Source of the DNA: SLJN01 sp964505385
Lineage (GTDB): Bacteria > Bacteroidota > Rhodothermia > Balneolales > Natronogracilivirgulaceae
Length of the DNA stretch: 64,000 nucleotides
Assembly (NCBI GenBank): GCA_964505385.1
Contig: CAZDIA010000006.1
Span: 1 to 64,000 of the forward strand
Direction: 5' to 3'
The notes below the pieces were generated by a model. That model ran no database searches and was not told where the DNA came from. It worked only from the letters and a program-made list of their open reading frames with translations. Shown here in pieces: positions 8,859-18,153 of the stretch. How positions within the stretch are numbered: position 1 is the stretch's first letter; each line of letters starts with the position of its first letter. Both the position numbers and the translations under genes were made by a program.

Positions 8859-9254
8859 ATAAATATTTCCAATGACAGATTGAGTTTAACCGCATCTCTT
8901 AAATCTTGTAAATAAATAATAATTATAGATTTATGATTTATGATTGAAAATTCTCTAATCCCGGGGAGATTGGGGGAGTGTTCACTTGTGAATGGAACTC
9001 AAAATGTTCGAATTAGAACGGCTTATGTGTTTTAATTCGCCCAATTTTTTACGTGGAGTCAGGATTTCTGAATTTAGCAAAGCTTTTCTCAAGGTAGTTA
9101 CAAGCCCCTTAGTCTGGATTTCTTTTTAAAGTTAACTCCACAGCTCAGCGTAATTGAATTCTTTAAATCTTCAGGAACGAATTGTCGCTACTAATACTTC
9201 TATATCAAAACATTTTATATTGATACATTAATAAACCAAAAAATAATAGTCTTT
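8859..9254. other. Intergenic stretch without recognisable content
   Basis: About 400 bp between the MITE copy and wrbA. Neither strand shows a plausible gene. A 12-bp palindrome TTCAC-TT-GTGAA occurs at 8981-8992. The promoter of wrbA must lie here, but I cannot place it. Confidence 0.5.
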
Positions 9255-9866
9255 ATGAAAATCTATATTGTATTCTACAGCACATATGGCCACATTTATC
9301 AAATGGCAGAGGCCGTGGCTAAAGGAGCAAAATCTTTTGAAGGTGCCGAAGTATCATTATTCCGGGTTCCGGAACTTATGCCGGAAGATGTTTTAGAATC
9401 TTCAGGCGCTAAAGAAGCGCAAAAAGCATTTTCACATATTCCTGAAATTACCCCGGACAAACTTGAAGAGGCTGATGCAGTTATATTTGGTACTCCTACC
9501 CGCTTCGGTATGATGAGTGCCCAAATGCGCAATTTTTTCGATCAAACTGGTAAACAGTGGATGAATGGATCTTACATTAATAAAATTGGTAGTGTATTCA
9601 CCAGTACAGCTACCCAGCAAGGTGGTCAGGAAACAACAATTACCAGTTTTCATACAACATTGCTTCACCACGGTTTTATAATAGTGGGAGTACCCTACTC
9701 GGAACAAAAACTACTCAATATGGATGAGATAACGGGTGGCTCACCTTATGGTGCCGGTACTTTAACAGATGGTGACGGTTCCCGCCAACCCAGCGAAAAC
9801 GAACTCGGTATTGCAGAGACTCAGGGACGACGTGTCGCCGAAACTACAAAATCCTATCTCTCCTGA
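9255..9866 (+). CDS. wrbA: NAD(P)H:quinone oxidoreductase, WrbA type
   Basis: A 203-residue flavodoxin-fold protein, the usual WrbA length. The N-terminal strand and FMN phosphate loop read IVFYSTYGHIYQMA. The WrbA-specific segments GTPTRFGMMSAQMRNFFDQT and FTSTATQQGGQETT are present, as is the late SPYGAGT motif. Known family function is two-electron reduction of quinones with NAD(P)H and FMN in a cytosolic tetramer, protecting against redox cycling. Transcribed alone, with its own terminator immediately downstream. The preceding MarR gene is on the same strand but separated by a mobile-element copy. Confidence 0.95.
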   Translation: MKIYIVFYSTYGHIYQMAEAVAKGAKSFEGAEVSLFRVPELMPEDVLESSGAKEAQKAFSHIPEITPDKLEEADAVIFGTPTRFGMMSAQMRNFFDQTGKQWMNGSYINKIGSVFTSTATQQGGQETTITSFHTTLLHHGFIIVGVPYSEQKLLNMDEITGGSPYGAGTLTDGDGSRQPSENELGIAETQGRRVAETTKSYLS

Positions 9867-9870
9867 TTTT

Positions 9871-9909
9871 AAAAACCCTGCCGGTTTTAAATAACCTGGC
9901 AGGGTTTTA
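9871..9909 (+). terminator. Rho-independent terminator after wrbA
   Basis: AAAACCCTGCCGG pairs with CCTGGCAGGGTTTT around a TTTTAAATAA loop. The stem is almost perfect and ends in T. It starts 5 bp after the wrbA stop. Confidence 0.88.
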
Positions 9910-10056
9910 TTAATATGTTAGATTCAATTTTGATATTTTTTGTGCAAAATCCGGGTATCTTGTATTAGATTGCTTTCCATGTCCGGAAACCGGAAAGATC
10001 TTCAAAATAATTTTTTGATCCCTGCTTGTCCGGGTTTGTTATTGCACTATACGATA

Positions 10057-10548
10057 TCAATCCGGATTCACGCGGGTAACCTCAAGAACGTGCAGCTCCA
10101 TGCCATCTTTGATCTGTTTTTTGACCGTATCGACACCTTCATCCACATACATGGCGTGTATGTAAAGTTTAGTTCTGTCATCGGATACATCAAGACTTAA
10201 CGTGCCGGGCGTCAGTGAAATCAAATTAGCAAGCAGGGTAATTTCCAGGTCGGATTTTGCATCAAGCGGCAAACCAATCACCCCGGATTTCATTGTAAAG
10301 GCGCCGGGTTTTATAACATCTCTGGCAACCTGAAGGCTTGATACGAATAGCTCTTTAATAAAAAAGCCGATCAAAGTAATAGTTTTCCAGACGCGCCTTA
10401 CATAATTTACTTTATCTATCGCCGGGCTGACGACAGCAATCACCAGGTAGCCAAGTATCAGGCCAATAAAAAACGTACCGAGTGTGAATTGCCCGTGTAC
10501 GAACGTCCAGATTAGTGCAAGAATAATATTCAGCAGGAAGAGTGTCAT
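10057..10548 (-). CDS. mrpE: Mrp antiporter subunit E
   Basis: A 163-residue MnhE/MrpE-family protein with N-terminal membrane helices (about 1-55) followed by a soluble part containing LISLTPGTLSLDVS, the family hallmark. MrpE is required for the full hetero-oligomeric Na+(Li+)/H+ antiporter. It is the last gene of the operon. Its ATG overlaps the mrpD stop by 4 nt. No clear terminator follows; the next features on this side are the convergent wrbA gene and its terminator. Confidence 0.95.
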   Translation of the reverse strand: MTLFLLNIILALIWTFVHGQFTLGTFFIGLILGYLVIAVVSPAIDKVNYVRRVWKTITLIGFFIKELFVSSLQVARDVIKPGAFTMKSGVIGLPLDAKSDLEITLLANLISLTPGTLSLDVSDDRTKLYIHAMYVDEGVDTVKKQIKDGMELHVLEVTRVNPD

Positions 10549-12056
10549 GATGATCCAAGTACGCTTTCAATGTAAATTTCGGGATTGAGAAGTTGCTCGG
10601 CAGCCATCATGCAGAAGTGCAAAAATGGTTCAGCGAATAATCCTACAATCACAATTATAGCTGCAAGTGCTATAACCGGAGTAACCAGCATATTTAAACC
10701 GCCGGCGCCCATCATTGGCATTTTACCGAATTGTTCTGCTTTATTTTTCTCTTCCATCGGCATCCAGAAACTGTAGGTCCAGATCTTGATCATTGAGAAC
10801 AGAGTGAGCATGCCGACGAATATTGCTATTCCGGTGATGACATATTCTTCAATTGCAAGTCCGGCTCTCACAAGTGAAAGTTTAGCCCAGAATCCGGATA
10901 ATGGTGGAAATCCGGCCAGCGCAAAGGCGGAAATCAAAAATAAAATTGCAAGCCAGGGATAGGTGCGGTATAAACCTCCAAGTTGTTTCAGTTCGAAAGT
11001 GCCTGTAAGCCGATGTGCCACACCGCTAATCAAAAACAAGTTGGATTTAGCCAATATATTATGGATGATGTAGAATATCGCACCCATAATTCCCAGTTTG
11101 GTATTGAAAGCCAGTCCCATGATCATATAACCAATCTGGCTGACAATATGGAATGATAATACTTTGCGAAATTCCATCTGCGCAGCTGCTCCCAAAACCC
11201 CGCACACCATAGTAAACCCGGATACCCAAAGCAGTATAGTGTGGGTATATCCGATGTCGTAAGTAAAAATCAGAGTAAATACCCGGATCAGTGCATAAAC
11301 CCCCACTTTCGTCAGCAATCCTCCGAAGATGGCACTAACTGCCACCGGCGGGGTGTGGTAGGATGCGGGCAACCAGAAAAACAGCGGGAAGATAGCCGCC
11401 TTAATACCGAATGATACCATAAATATCATGGATACGGCGGTGATCAAACCGGTGTTTTCCACCTCAGCGATGCGTACGGCGATATCAGCCATATTCAGGG
11501 TGCCGGTCATACCGTAGATAATGGCAACGCCGAACAAAAACACGAGTGAGGAAACCAGGTTGATGATCACATACTTAACTGCTCCCTGAAGCTGAGTTTT
11601 GCGATTTCCAAGCGCCAGCAAAATAAAGCTGGAAATGAGCATCACCTCAAACCAAACGTAAAGGTTAAACAGGTCGCCGGTGAGGAAACTGCCGTTGATA
11701 CCAATCAACAGAATGTGCAGCAGCGGATAGTAAGAGTATTGCTCCTTAATCCTGTCGATATCATACAGAGAATAGATCGAAACCAGCAGCCCCATTATTG
11801 CGGAAATAAGGAGCATTGCCGCGCTGAGCAAATCCATCACCAGCGTAATACCGAAAGGCGCCGCCCAATCGCCGAGCTCTATAACCTGAATCCCGTCGGT
11901 ATATGTCTGCCAGGTAAGAAATATCACGGATGCAAGCAGAGCAGCCATCCCCGCCACTCCGGTAATACGCTGCACGAGGGATGATTTCAGGAAAATCAGC
12001 CCGATGGTAGCCGCGGTGAGCGGAATCAGTAATGGGAGTATTAACATCAGATTCAT
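10545..12056 (-). CDS. mrpD: Mrp antiporter subunit D (proton-pumping NuoN/M-like)
   Basis: A 503-residue polytopic membrane protein related to NADH dehydrogenase subunits NuoL/M/N. The key charged residues match the numbering known from Bacillus MrpD: Glu137 in YVWFEVML and Lys219 in SFGIKAAIFPLFFWLP, with Lys250 in GGLLTKVGVY. Together with MrpA it forms the ion-translocating core that exchanges cytoplasmic Na+ for external H+. It overlaps mrpC upstream and mrpE downstream by 4 nt each, so translation is coupled. Confidence 0.97.
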   Translation of the reverse strand: MNLMLILPLLIPLTAATIGLIFLKSSLVQRITGVAGMAALLASVIFLTWQTYTDGIQVIELGDWAAPFGITLVMDLLSAAMLLISAIMGLLVSIYSLYDIDRIKEQYSYYPLLHILLIGINGSFLTGDLFNLYVWFEVMLISSFILLALGNRKTQLQGAVKYVIINLVSSLVFLFGVAIIYGMTGTLNMADIAVRIAEVENTGLITAVSMIFMVSFGIKAAIFPLFFWLPASYHTPPVAVSAIFGGLLTKVGVYALIRVFTLIFTYDIGYTHTILLWVSGFTMVCGVLGAAAQMEFRKVLSFHIVSQIGYMIMGLAFNTKLGIMGAIFYIIHNILAKSNLFLISGVAHRLTGTFELKQLGGLYRTYPWLAILFLISAFALAGFPPLSGFWAKLSLVRAGLAIEEYVITGIAIFVGMLTLFSMIKIWTYSFWMPMEEKNKAEQFGKMPMMGAGGLNMLVTPVIALAAIIVIVGLFAEPFLHFCMMAAEQLLNPEIYIESVLGSS

Positions 12057-12445
12057 GACCGGCTATCCTCCTGTTCTGCTCTCATTTCGGATGAAACTTC
12101 AACCGGATCCATTTGCATATCATCCACGTCTACGGTTCCCAGTTCTTTATAAGCTCTGTAGGCCATAACAAGAGCAAATGACAACAGACCAAAACCAATC
12201 ACAATAGCTGTGAGGATAAGCGCCTGAGGCAATGGGTTTGCAAAGGGTTCAATCGGTACGGTGTTGCCTTCCCAGATCAGTGGAGGGTTTGCCTTGGTAA
12301 GTCTGCCTAAAGTAAAAAACAGTACGTTGACAGCATTACTGATCAATATAATCCCGATAACTGCTTTTATCAGATTGCGTCGCAGCACCATATAAATGCC
12401 TGCTGCAAATAGTGCACCTCCGATAATGGCTAACAGCGTTTCCAT
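12053..12445 (-). CDS. mrpC: Mrp antiporter subunit C (NuoK-like)
   Basis: A 130-residue protein with three membrane helices, homologous to NuoK. Typical segments are GIYMVLRRNLIKAVIGIILISNAVN, followed by the PLPQALILTAIVIGFG motif shared by MrpC proteins. The C-terminal tail is acidic and soluble. It starts 8 bp after mrpB and overlaps mrpD by 4 nt. Confidence 0.96.
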   Translation of the reverse strand: METLLAIIGGALFAAGIYMVLRRNLIKAVIGIILISNAVNVLFFTLGRLTKANPPLIWEGNTVPIEPFANPLPQALILTAIVIGFGLLSFALVMAYRAYKELGTVDVDDMQMDPVEVSSEMRAEQEDSRS

Positions 12446-12453
12446 AATACTTT

Positions 12454-12864
12454 CTATTCGTCTTCAAGTGAAAAAATCACAGCGAGGATAAAGCCGATTA
12501 CGCATAAATAGACTCCGATATCGAATATCAGCGGAGTACTAAGCTTAACTTCGGTATCGGCCATATCAAAAATCAGCCACTGGCCTGTCAAAAACGGATC
12601 ACCGAAAAGCATCGGAATAATCCCGCTGATCACCAAAGCCAATAAACCATAAGCTATTAATGTGAGAGGACTGACGCGGATCGTCTGCCTTGCCTGTTCG
12701 GCTCCAAAAGCGAGCGCATACAACGTGATTGCACCTGCGCCGAAAAGGCCGCCAATAAATCCTCCACCCGGTTCATCATGACCGCGGAAAAACAGGAAAA
12801 CGGAAAAGACGATCAACAGCGCCATCAAAAGCCGGGTTGCGGTATGTAAAATCAAAGATTTCAT
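12454..12864 (-). CDS. mrpB: Mrp antiporter subunit B (MnhB)
   Basis: A 136-residue protein with four predicted membrane helices. The MnhB signature FFRGHDEPGGGFIGGL lies near residue 25. It overlaps the mrpA stop by 4 nt. In the family it packs against the C-terminal part of MrpA and is needed for assembly. Confidence 0.96.
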   Translation of the reverse strand: MKSLILHTATRLLMALLIVFSVFLFFRGHDEPGGGFIGGLFGAGAITLYALAFGAEQARQTIRVSPLTLIAYGLLALVISGIIPMLFGDPFLTGQWLIFDMADTEVKLSTPLIFDIGVYLCVIGFILAVIFSLEDE

Positions 12865-15182
12865 GATCCGGCCTCTTCTGTTTTGGATTTCTTTTTGTTC
12901 ATTTTTACCAGAGCATAAACTGCCAGGCCGGCAACCGAGACCACCACAACCTCGCCGAGGGTATCCAGTGCTCTGAAATCAACCAGAATCACATTAACAA
13001 TATTACGCCCCTGTGCTACCGGATAGCTCCATTCAGCAAACTGTTCAGATATAAATGCATCGAACGGCATGGTGGTGGCGGTGAGCGTCATTCCGGTAAA
13101 CATTGCCCCGGCAGCAATCGCAATGACGGCATCTCGAAACCTGGACCCCATTTTTTCCGCTTTTTGCAATGGCGGCATGTGTACCAGAACAAGAGCAACC
13201 AGAATCACCGTGAGGGTCTCAACGAGGATCTGAGTCATTGCAAGATCCGGCGCTCCATACATTAAGTAAATCAATGCAAGGCCAAAGCCTATCATACCGA
13301 GTGAAACAACCACTGAGAGTCTCGACCTCACCGTTGCAGCAGCAATCGCTGACAGAATGATCACCGCAAAGATAGTCCATTCATAAATTTCCACTCCGGC
13401 AAGTTGGTTTTCCCAGGCAAAGCCGGCTCGGCTTAAAAATGTATACCCGACTCCGATAATCAAAGCTGCCAGGATGGTGAGCATGTAATATCGCAACATG
13501 CCGTTTTGCAGGATGCGGGTTTGCCAGCCGGCAATTGCAAGCAAGCCATCCACGAGAAAGTAATAGCCGTTTCTGGGGCCATCGGCAAATGCTTTGCGAT
13601 AACCTACCATTGCACCGGAAGTCCGTAACCCATCCCACACTCTGTAAACACCAATACCCCCGAGCAGAGTAACGACACTCAGAATAAGTGGCAGATTGAT
13701 ACCGTGCCAAAGCGACAGAGATACTTCAACATGCTCGCCAAAAACCGCCGAAGCTGTAGGAGTCATAAGAGATCCATCAATCAAAAATGGCAGAACTCCG
13801 AAAATCAACCCCAGTGATGCAAGGGTGACCGGGCCGATCCACATGGAAAGCGGCGCTTCGTGAGCGTGCTTCGGAGTTTCCACTTTCGGGCCAAAAAACG
13901 GTTTTATTGCCACAATACCGGCAGCGGCAACGCCGGCAATATTTCCGACAACAGCTATGGTGATTAACAGGGTACTCCACGTCGGAGCTTCAAGTGCAGC
14001 TTCATAAACAATCTCTTTTCCGATAAAACCGATTAACGGCGGTATCCCGGCCATTGAAATGGCAGCTAATGCGGCTGCAGCCATAGATATCGGCATCAAA
14101 GAGCGTAACCCGCCAAGCATGGATATATCGCGGGTGCCGGCTTCGTGATCTATAGAACCGGCTACCATAAATAAGGATGCTTTATAAAGTGCGTGCGCCA
14201 GGATATAGACTGCTACTGCTTCATGCGCCATCGGAAATCCCATGCCGATAAGCATAGTAAGCGTGGCAAGAATCATGACTGTGGTGTAAGCCAGGATCTG
14301 CTTCATATCGGTGAAGCATAGTGCAAGCCAGGCGCTAATCAACAGAGTAACCGCTCCGAATCCGGTTACCAGATAAAACCACGGGTCAGTATCCCCCATT
14401 GCCGGATACATTCTGGCAAGCAAATATACTCCGGCCTTCACCATTGTTGCCGAGTGCAGATAAGCACTAACCGGAGTTGGTGCCGCCATCGCCGCCGGAA
14501 GCCAGAAATGGAACGGAAATTGGGCGGACTTGGTAAAAGCACCGGCCAGCAAAAGGATCAGCATTCCAAGATAGATCGGGCTGTCACGAAGTACATCCCC
14601 GGAAACGAGGATCTCAGACATCTCAAAGGTGCCGGCAGTATAGCCCATCAAGATCAATCCGGCCAGAAGCGCAAGGCCGCCGAGTCCGGTTACTATCAAG
14701 GCCTGTAGCGCGGAATCACGGGAATCCTCTTTATCATGAGTGAATCCGATTAGCAAATAAGAACTAAAGGAAGTAAGCTCCCAAAAAATAAATAGTGTAA
14801 TCAGGTTATCAGCCAGCACCACACCGAGCATAGAGCCCATAAATAGCAGGAGCATACAGTAAAACCGGCCGATGTATTCGTGGCCTTTTAAATACCCCCC
14901 GGCATACAGCACTATGAAGGTGCCTATACCGGTAATCAGCAGGCCGAAGAGCATGCTGAGACCATCCAGATAAAATGAGAGACTAACCTCAAAAATGGGC
15001 ACCCATGAAGTAACCTGGCGGACCGTTTCCCCTTCGGCGATTACCGGGAAGAGGGTCAGCAAATATACAAAAACCGAGAACGGGAGGATCGCGAGAATCC
15101 ACCCGGTGTTGTTTTTAAATATTTTATTTAGCCCGGGAGCTAAAAGCGCCAGTAAAAAAATACTGATTAATGCTATCAGCAT
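12861..15182 (-). CDS. mrpA: Mrp antiporter subunit A (NuoL-like, with MrpB-like C-terminal domain)
   Basis: A 773-residue polytopic protein, close to the usual 770-800 for MrpA. The NuoL-like core carries Glu135 (FIFWELTSFSSYLLIGF), Lys218 (AGAFTKSAQFPFHFWLPAAM) and Lys249 (ATMVKAGVYLLAR), equivalents of residues essential in Bacillus MrpA. The C-terminal third contains the DUF4040/MrpB-like helices (YLMYGAPDLAMTQILVETLTVILV). A 106-bp gap separates it from mrpG upstream, larger than the other junctions here, so an internal promoter or RNA site is possible. It overlaps mrpB by 4 nt. Confidence 0.97.
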   Translation of the reverse strand: MLIALISIFLLALLAPGLNKIFKNNTGWILAILPFSVFVYLLTLFPVIAEGETVRQVTSWVPIFEVSLSFYLDGLSMLFGLLITGIGTFIVLYAGGYLKGHEYIGRFYCMLLLFMGSMLGVVLADNLITLFIFWELTSFSSYLLIGFTHDKEDSRDSALQALIVTGLGGLALLAGLILMGYTAGTFEMSEILVSGDVLRDSPIYLGMLILLLAGAFTKSAQFPFHFWLPAAMAAPTPVSAYLHSATMVKAGVYLLARMYPAMGDTDPWFYLVTGFGAVTLLISAWLALCFTDMKQILAYTTVMILATLTMLIGMGFPMAHEAVAVYILAHALYKASLFMVAGSIDHEAGTRDISMLGGLRSLMPISMAAAALAAISMAGIPPLIGFIGKEIVYEAALEAPTWSTLLITIAVVGNIAGVAAAGIVAIKPFFGPKVETPKHAHEAPLSMWIGPVTLASLGLIFGVLPFLIDGSLMTPTASAVFGEHVEVSLSLWHGINLPLILSVVTLLGGIGVYRVWDGLRTSGAMVGYRKAFADGPRNGYYFLVDGLLAIAGWQTRILQNGMLRYYMLTILAALIIGVGYTFLSRAGFAWENQLAGVEIYEWTIFAVIILSAIAAATVRSRLSVVVSLGMIGFGLALIYLMYGAPDLAMTQILVETLTVILVALVLVHMPPLQKAEKMGSRFRDAVIAIAAGAMFTGMTLTATTMPFDAFISEQFAEWSYPVAQGRNIVNVILVDFRALDTLGEVVVVSVAGLAVYALVKMNKKKSKTEEAGS

Positions 15183-15288
15183 AGATTATCCTCCCCGGAA
15201 ACCGGAAGTTTTAATCCTACTATAGCATCATAAAAGCTCGTGATGCTTAAAAGGCCTTGGTATGTTTGAATGTTTAAATTGCTTTGAA

Positions 15289-15681
15289 TCATGCCTTTTG
15301 ATCCTCTTTAACAGATTCTCCGGATTGTGTGTCAGGATCGCTGCCGGCCTCTCCTTTTTCATACGCCGTTTTCAACTCATCGGCAATTGTTCCCGGCCAT
15401 AACTCCACACCTGCGTAATACGCTGCTCTGCCAATCATATGAGCCGCTACCGGTGCGGTGAGCACGATAAAAATAATAGTTGCAACAACCATCGCGATGA
15501 TTTGCACTTCAGCGTAGGTAACAGCTACAGCAAGCAGGATCAACCCTGCGCCAAGCGTACCTGCTTTGGTGGTTGCATGCATACGCATAAGTAAATCAGG
15601 CAGGCGTATAAGCCCGATTGCCGCCACAAGTACAAAAAAGGCGCCGACTAATAATATTATTCCACTCAAAATCTCCTGCAT
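15289..15681 (-). CDS. mrpG: Mrp antiporter subunit G
   Basis: A 130-residue MnhG/PhaG protein: three membrane helices with the conserved block IRLPDLLMRMHATTKAGTLG near residue 25, then a polar C-terminal tail. It starts 3 bp after mrpF. In canonical operons mrpG is last; here mrpF-mrpG come first, in front of mrpA. Confidence 0.95.
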   Translation of the reverse strand: MQEILSGIILLVGAFFVLVAAIGLIRLPDLLMRMHATTKAGTLGAGLILLAVAVTYAEVQIIAMVVATIIFIVLTAPVAAHMIGRAAYYAGVELWPGTIADELKTAYEKGEAGSDPDTQSGESVKEDQKA

Positions 15682-15684
15682 AGA

Positions 15685-15966
15685 TCAATCCCCAGTCCTC
15701 GTGTTAGTATATCGGATGTATCTTGCAAAGGCTATCGTACCTAGAAACGCTATCAGAGCCAGCACAATCGCCGCATCAAGAAACACGGGTTGTTCAACAG
15801 CAATACTATAGGTAGCAATAAGGCCGATCACCAGAAATGCAACCAGATCCAATGCCACAACCCGGTCGGGCAGGCTTGGACCCATAATTATACGAAATAG
15901 CGCAAGTAACAGTGCAACGCTTAGTGCAATGAAAGTTATGGTAACTGCTATCGATAAAAAGTCCAT
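15685..15966 (-). CDS. mrpF: Mrp antiporter subunit F
   Basis: A 93-residue MnhF/MrpF protein with three membrane helices. The family motif GPSLPDRVVALDLV lies near residue 30 and FLDAAIVLALIAFLGTIAFARY near the C-terminus. It appears to be the first gene of the antiporter operon. The 245-bp region upstream (15967-16211) is shared with the divergent permease gene and should hold both promoters, but no site stands out. Confidence 0.95.
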   Translation of the reverse strand: MDFLSIAVTITFIALSVALLLALFRIIMGPSLPDRVVALDLVAFLVIGLIATYSIAVEQPVFLDAAIVLALIAFLGTIAFARYIRYTNTRTGD

Positions 15967-16211
15967 GAATCCTGATTAATACATAATTGATTTGGAAAAT
16001 ATTAATACTTTCATTTAAGCCTGTTGATAAAAATTTAAACGACCACGGCAACTGCAGCATGCACTCCGCAACTGCCTGAATCAAGGGCTGAATATAAGAA
16101 TCCGTGGTAAGCCCGACAAAATAAATTAGTAAAAGCGCTTCCAGAACATGATATGCGTATAAATTTTACCTAATTTAGCGTTGATCAATTTTTAACCTAA
16201 AAGTCTCTATC

Positions 16212-17378
16212 TTGAGCGATAGCATATCTTTCCCCTGGTACTTTAAGGCAGCGGCAATGTTGCTGCTGATTACGCTCGTAATTTTCGGAATGATAGTCGC
16301 TAAGCCAATTCTGGTACCATTGGCCTTTGCTATCGTTACCGCGGTACTTCTCTCACCTCTTTGCGGGTTAATGGAGAAATATAAAATTCCGCGAATGCTC
16401 GCTGCCTTTCTGAGCATCCTCATCGCCATAGCGGTCGTTGCCGGTTTTATCTTTTTTTCCTACCACCAAATCATCGGGTTTGCCGATGATCTGGAACTTA
16501 TAGAGAATCGACTTAATGAGCTCTTGGAACAATTCAGCGCCTTCATCTCCTACTGGTTCGACTTTGATCCGGAAACCCAACTCGAATCTATTGAAGATGC
16601 CGTGGTAACGTTTTTGCGTGAAAATGCCGAAGCCTTTACAAGAGGAGCGATGACTGCAGCCACTACCATCACCATGTTTTTCCTCATCCCGATTTATGTG
16701 TTCCTGTTGTTAATTTTTCGGGATTTTCTCAGAGAGTTTGTTTTTCAGGCACTTGACAAAGATAATCAGGGCGACGGGAAGGTTGAACGAATTGTATATA
16801 AAGTAAAAGATGTGCTTCAAAACTATATCCTCGGCATGCTCATCGTCATTTGTATTCTTGCGGTGATTAATTGGATCATGCTATACATCATCGGGGTTAA
16901 CCACGCCTTATTTTTTGCCGTCTTTGCCGCCATTCTGAATGTTATTCCGTTTCTCGGACCGATTATCGGATCTATCCTCCCCGTGATATACTCCCTGTTG
17001 ACGATGGACTCCCTCATCTACCCCATAGCTATTTTGGTGGGATTCTACATCATTCAACTATTCGAAAGTAACCTGTTTACTCCAACCATCGTAGGAAGCA
17101 GCGTCAGTTTAAACCCCCTTATTACACTTCTGACCATTTTTATCGGAGCACAAATATGGGGGCTTGCGGGAATGATTTTATTCATCCCGGCCGGCGCTAT
17201 GATGAAGGAAATATTTGATGAAGTTGAGCCACTGAAACCTTATGGATTTTTACTTGGGAGTGTTAGTCGCGGAATGGCTCAACGTCAAAGTGCTGTTGCT
17301 CAAAAACTTCAAAAGTACTCCGAACAATTGCAAAAAGAAAAAGAAAAGCGCAGTGAGAAAAAAAAGAAAGATGATTAA
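16212..17378 (+). CDS. AI-2E/PerM-family membrane permease
   Basis: A 388-residue AI-2E (TqsA/PerM/YdiK) family protein with about eight membrane helices. The family-typical C-terminal block is NPLITLLTIFIGAQIWGLAGMILFIPAGAM. Members export small molecules or, in some halophiles, act as Na+/H+ antiporters. The latter would fit the adjacent Mrp operon, but that is speculation from context. The start is a TTG at 16212, chosen because the first membrane helix begins soon after. An ATG at 16257 would cut into that helix. The C-terminus is strongly basic (KEKEKRSEKKKKDD). Divergent from mrpF. Confidence 0.88.
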   Translation: MSDSISFPWYFKAAAMLLLITLVIFGMIVAKPILVPLAFAIVTAVLLSPLCGLMEKYKIPRMLAAFLSILIAIAVVAGFIFFSYHQIIGFADDLELIENRLNELLEQFSAFISYWFDFDPETQLESIEDAVVTFLRENAEAFTRGAMTAATTITMFFLIPIYVFLLLIFRDFLREFVFQALDKDNQGDGKVERIVYKVKDVLQNYILGMLIVICILAVINWIMLYIIGVNHALFFAVFAAILNVIPFLGPIIGSILPVIYSLLTMDSLIYPIAILVGFYIIQLFESNLFTPTIVGSSVSLNPLITLLTIFIGAQIWGLAGMILFIPAGAMMKEIFDEVEPLKPYGFLLGSVSRGMAQRQSAVAQKLQKYSEQLQKEKEKRSEKKKKDD

Positions 17379-17502
17379 ACTCCTTTTTTACCCACATCTA
17401 ATAATTCTATACTAACATGTTTTTACAATTGTTTTATTTTCTTAAAAATATTTAATAGAATTATATCGCAGGAGGCTTCGGAGCTTAAAATATTGCCAGA
17501 TC

Positions 17503-18078
17503 ATGTCCAAGGATATTGCAACTAAAGAGGAAGTCACACAACTGCTTCGCAAAGCAAAATCAGGAAGTAAAGATGCATATAACCAGCTTTACCCTCTGGT
17601 TTATGAGCATCTAAAACTGATAGCTCGCCATCAGCTGTCCGCTGAGCGTAAAAATCATACCCTGAATAATACCGAATTGGTGCATGAGTCATACCTGAAA
17701 CTCATCAATCAGACTGAAATTGAGTGGCAGGACCGGCAGCATTTTTTCAATGTAGCTGCCAGAGCTATGCGGCAGATTCTCATTGATTATGCCCGCAAAC
17801 AACTCGCCGGCAAAAGGGGAGGAAAGGTTCAAAACATCACTCTTGATGAAAATCTGATAAATGTTGAAAAAGAGGCGGGTGATGTTATTGAACTCGATGA
17901 ACTGCTGAAAGAACTTGAAAAGCTAAACGAACGGCTCGCCCGGATTGTAGAACTCCGGTATTTTGCCGGATTAAGCATTGAACATACCGCTGAAGTTCTG
18001 AATATTTCTACAAGCACTGTAAATCGTGACTGGCTGAAAGCACGCTCCTGGCTGCATCAGCATATTCGGAAAAAGTAA
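17503..18078 (+). CDS. ECF-type RNA polymerase sigma factor, kinase-associated group
   Basis: A 191-residue ECF sigma factor. Region 2 (YNQLYPLVYEHLKLIARHQL, then the NNTELVHESYLKL and HFFNVAARAMRQILIDYAR segments) and region 4 (LARIVELRYFAGLSIEHTAEVLNISTSTVNRDW) are clear. The sequence style matches the ECF group that sits beside large Ser/Thr kinases in Planctomycetes, Acidobacteria and Balneolota and lacks a classical anti-sigma factor. The kinase gene follows 75 bp downstream on the same strand. Activation through that kinase is a reasonable inference. An AGGAGG at 17470-17475 is 27 nt from the ATG, too far to serve this start. Confidence 0.94.
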   Translation: MSKDIATKEEVTQLLRKAKSGSKDAYNQLYPLVYEHLKLIARHQLSAERKNHTLNNTELVHESYLKLINQTEIEWQDRQHFFNVAARAMRQILIDYARKQLAGKRGGKVQNITLDENLINVEKEAGDVIELDELLKELEKLNERLARIVELRYFAGLSIEHTAEVLNISTSTVNRDWLKARSWLHQHIRKK

Positions 18079-18153
18079 ATCCCCGATGACGCAAAAACCA
18101 TTGAGAATACGCTGTATCAATGAAGAACCGGATAAACGTGGTATTGTGTAGAT

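Noticed and set aside
17470..17475. AGGAGG as ribosome site of the ECF sigma gene
   Set aside because: It lies 27 nt before the ATG, too far for initiation there, and no alternative in-frame start fits it.
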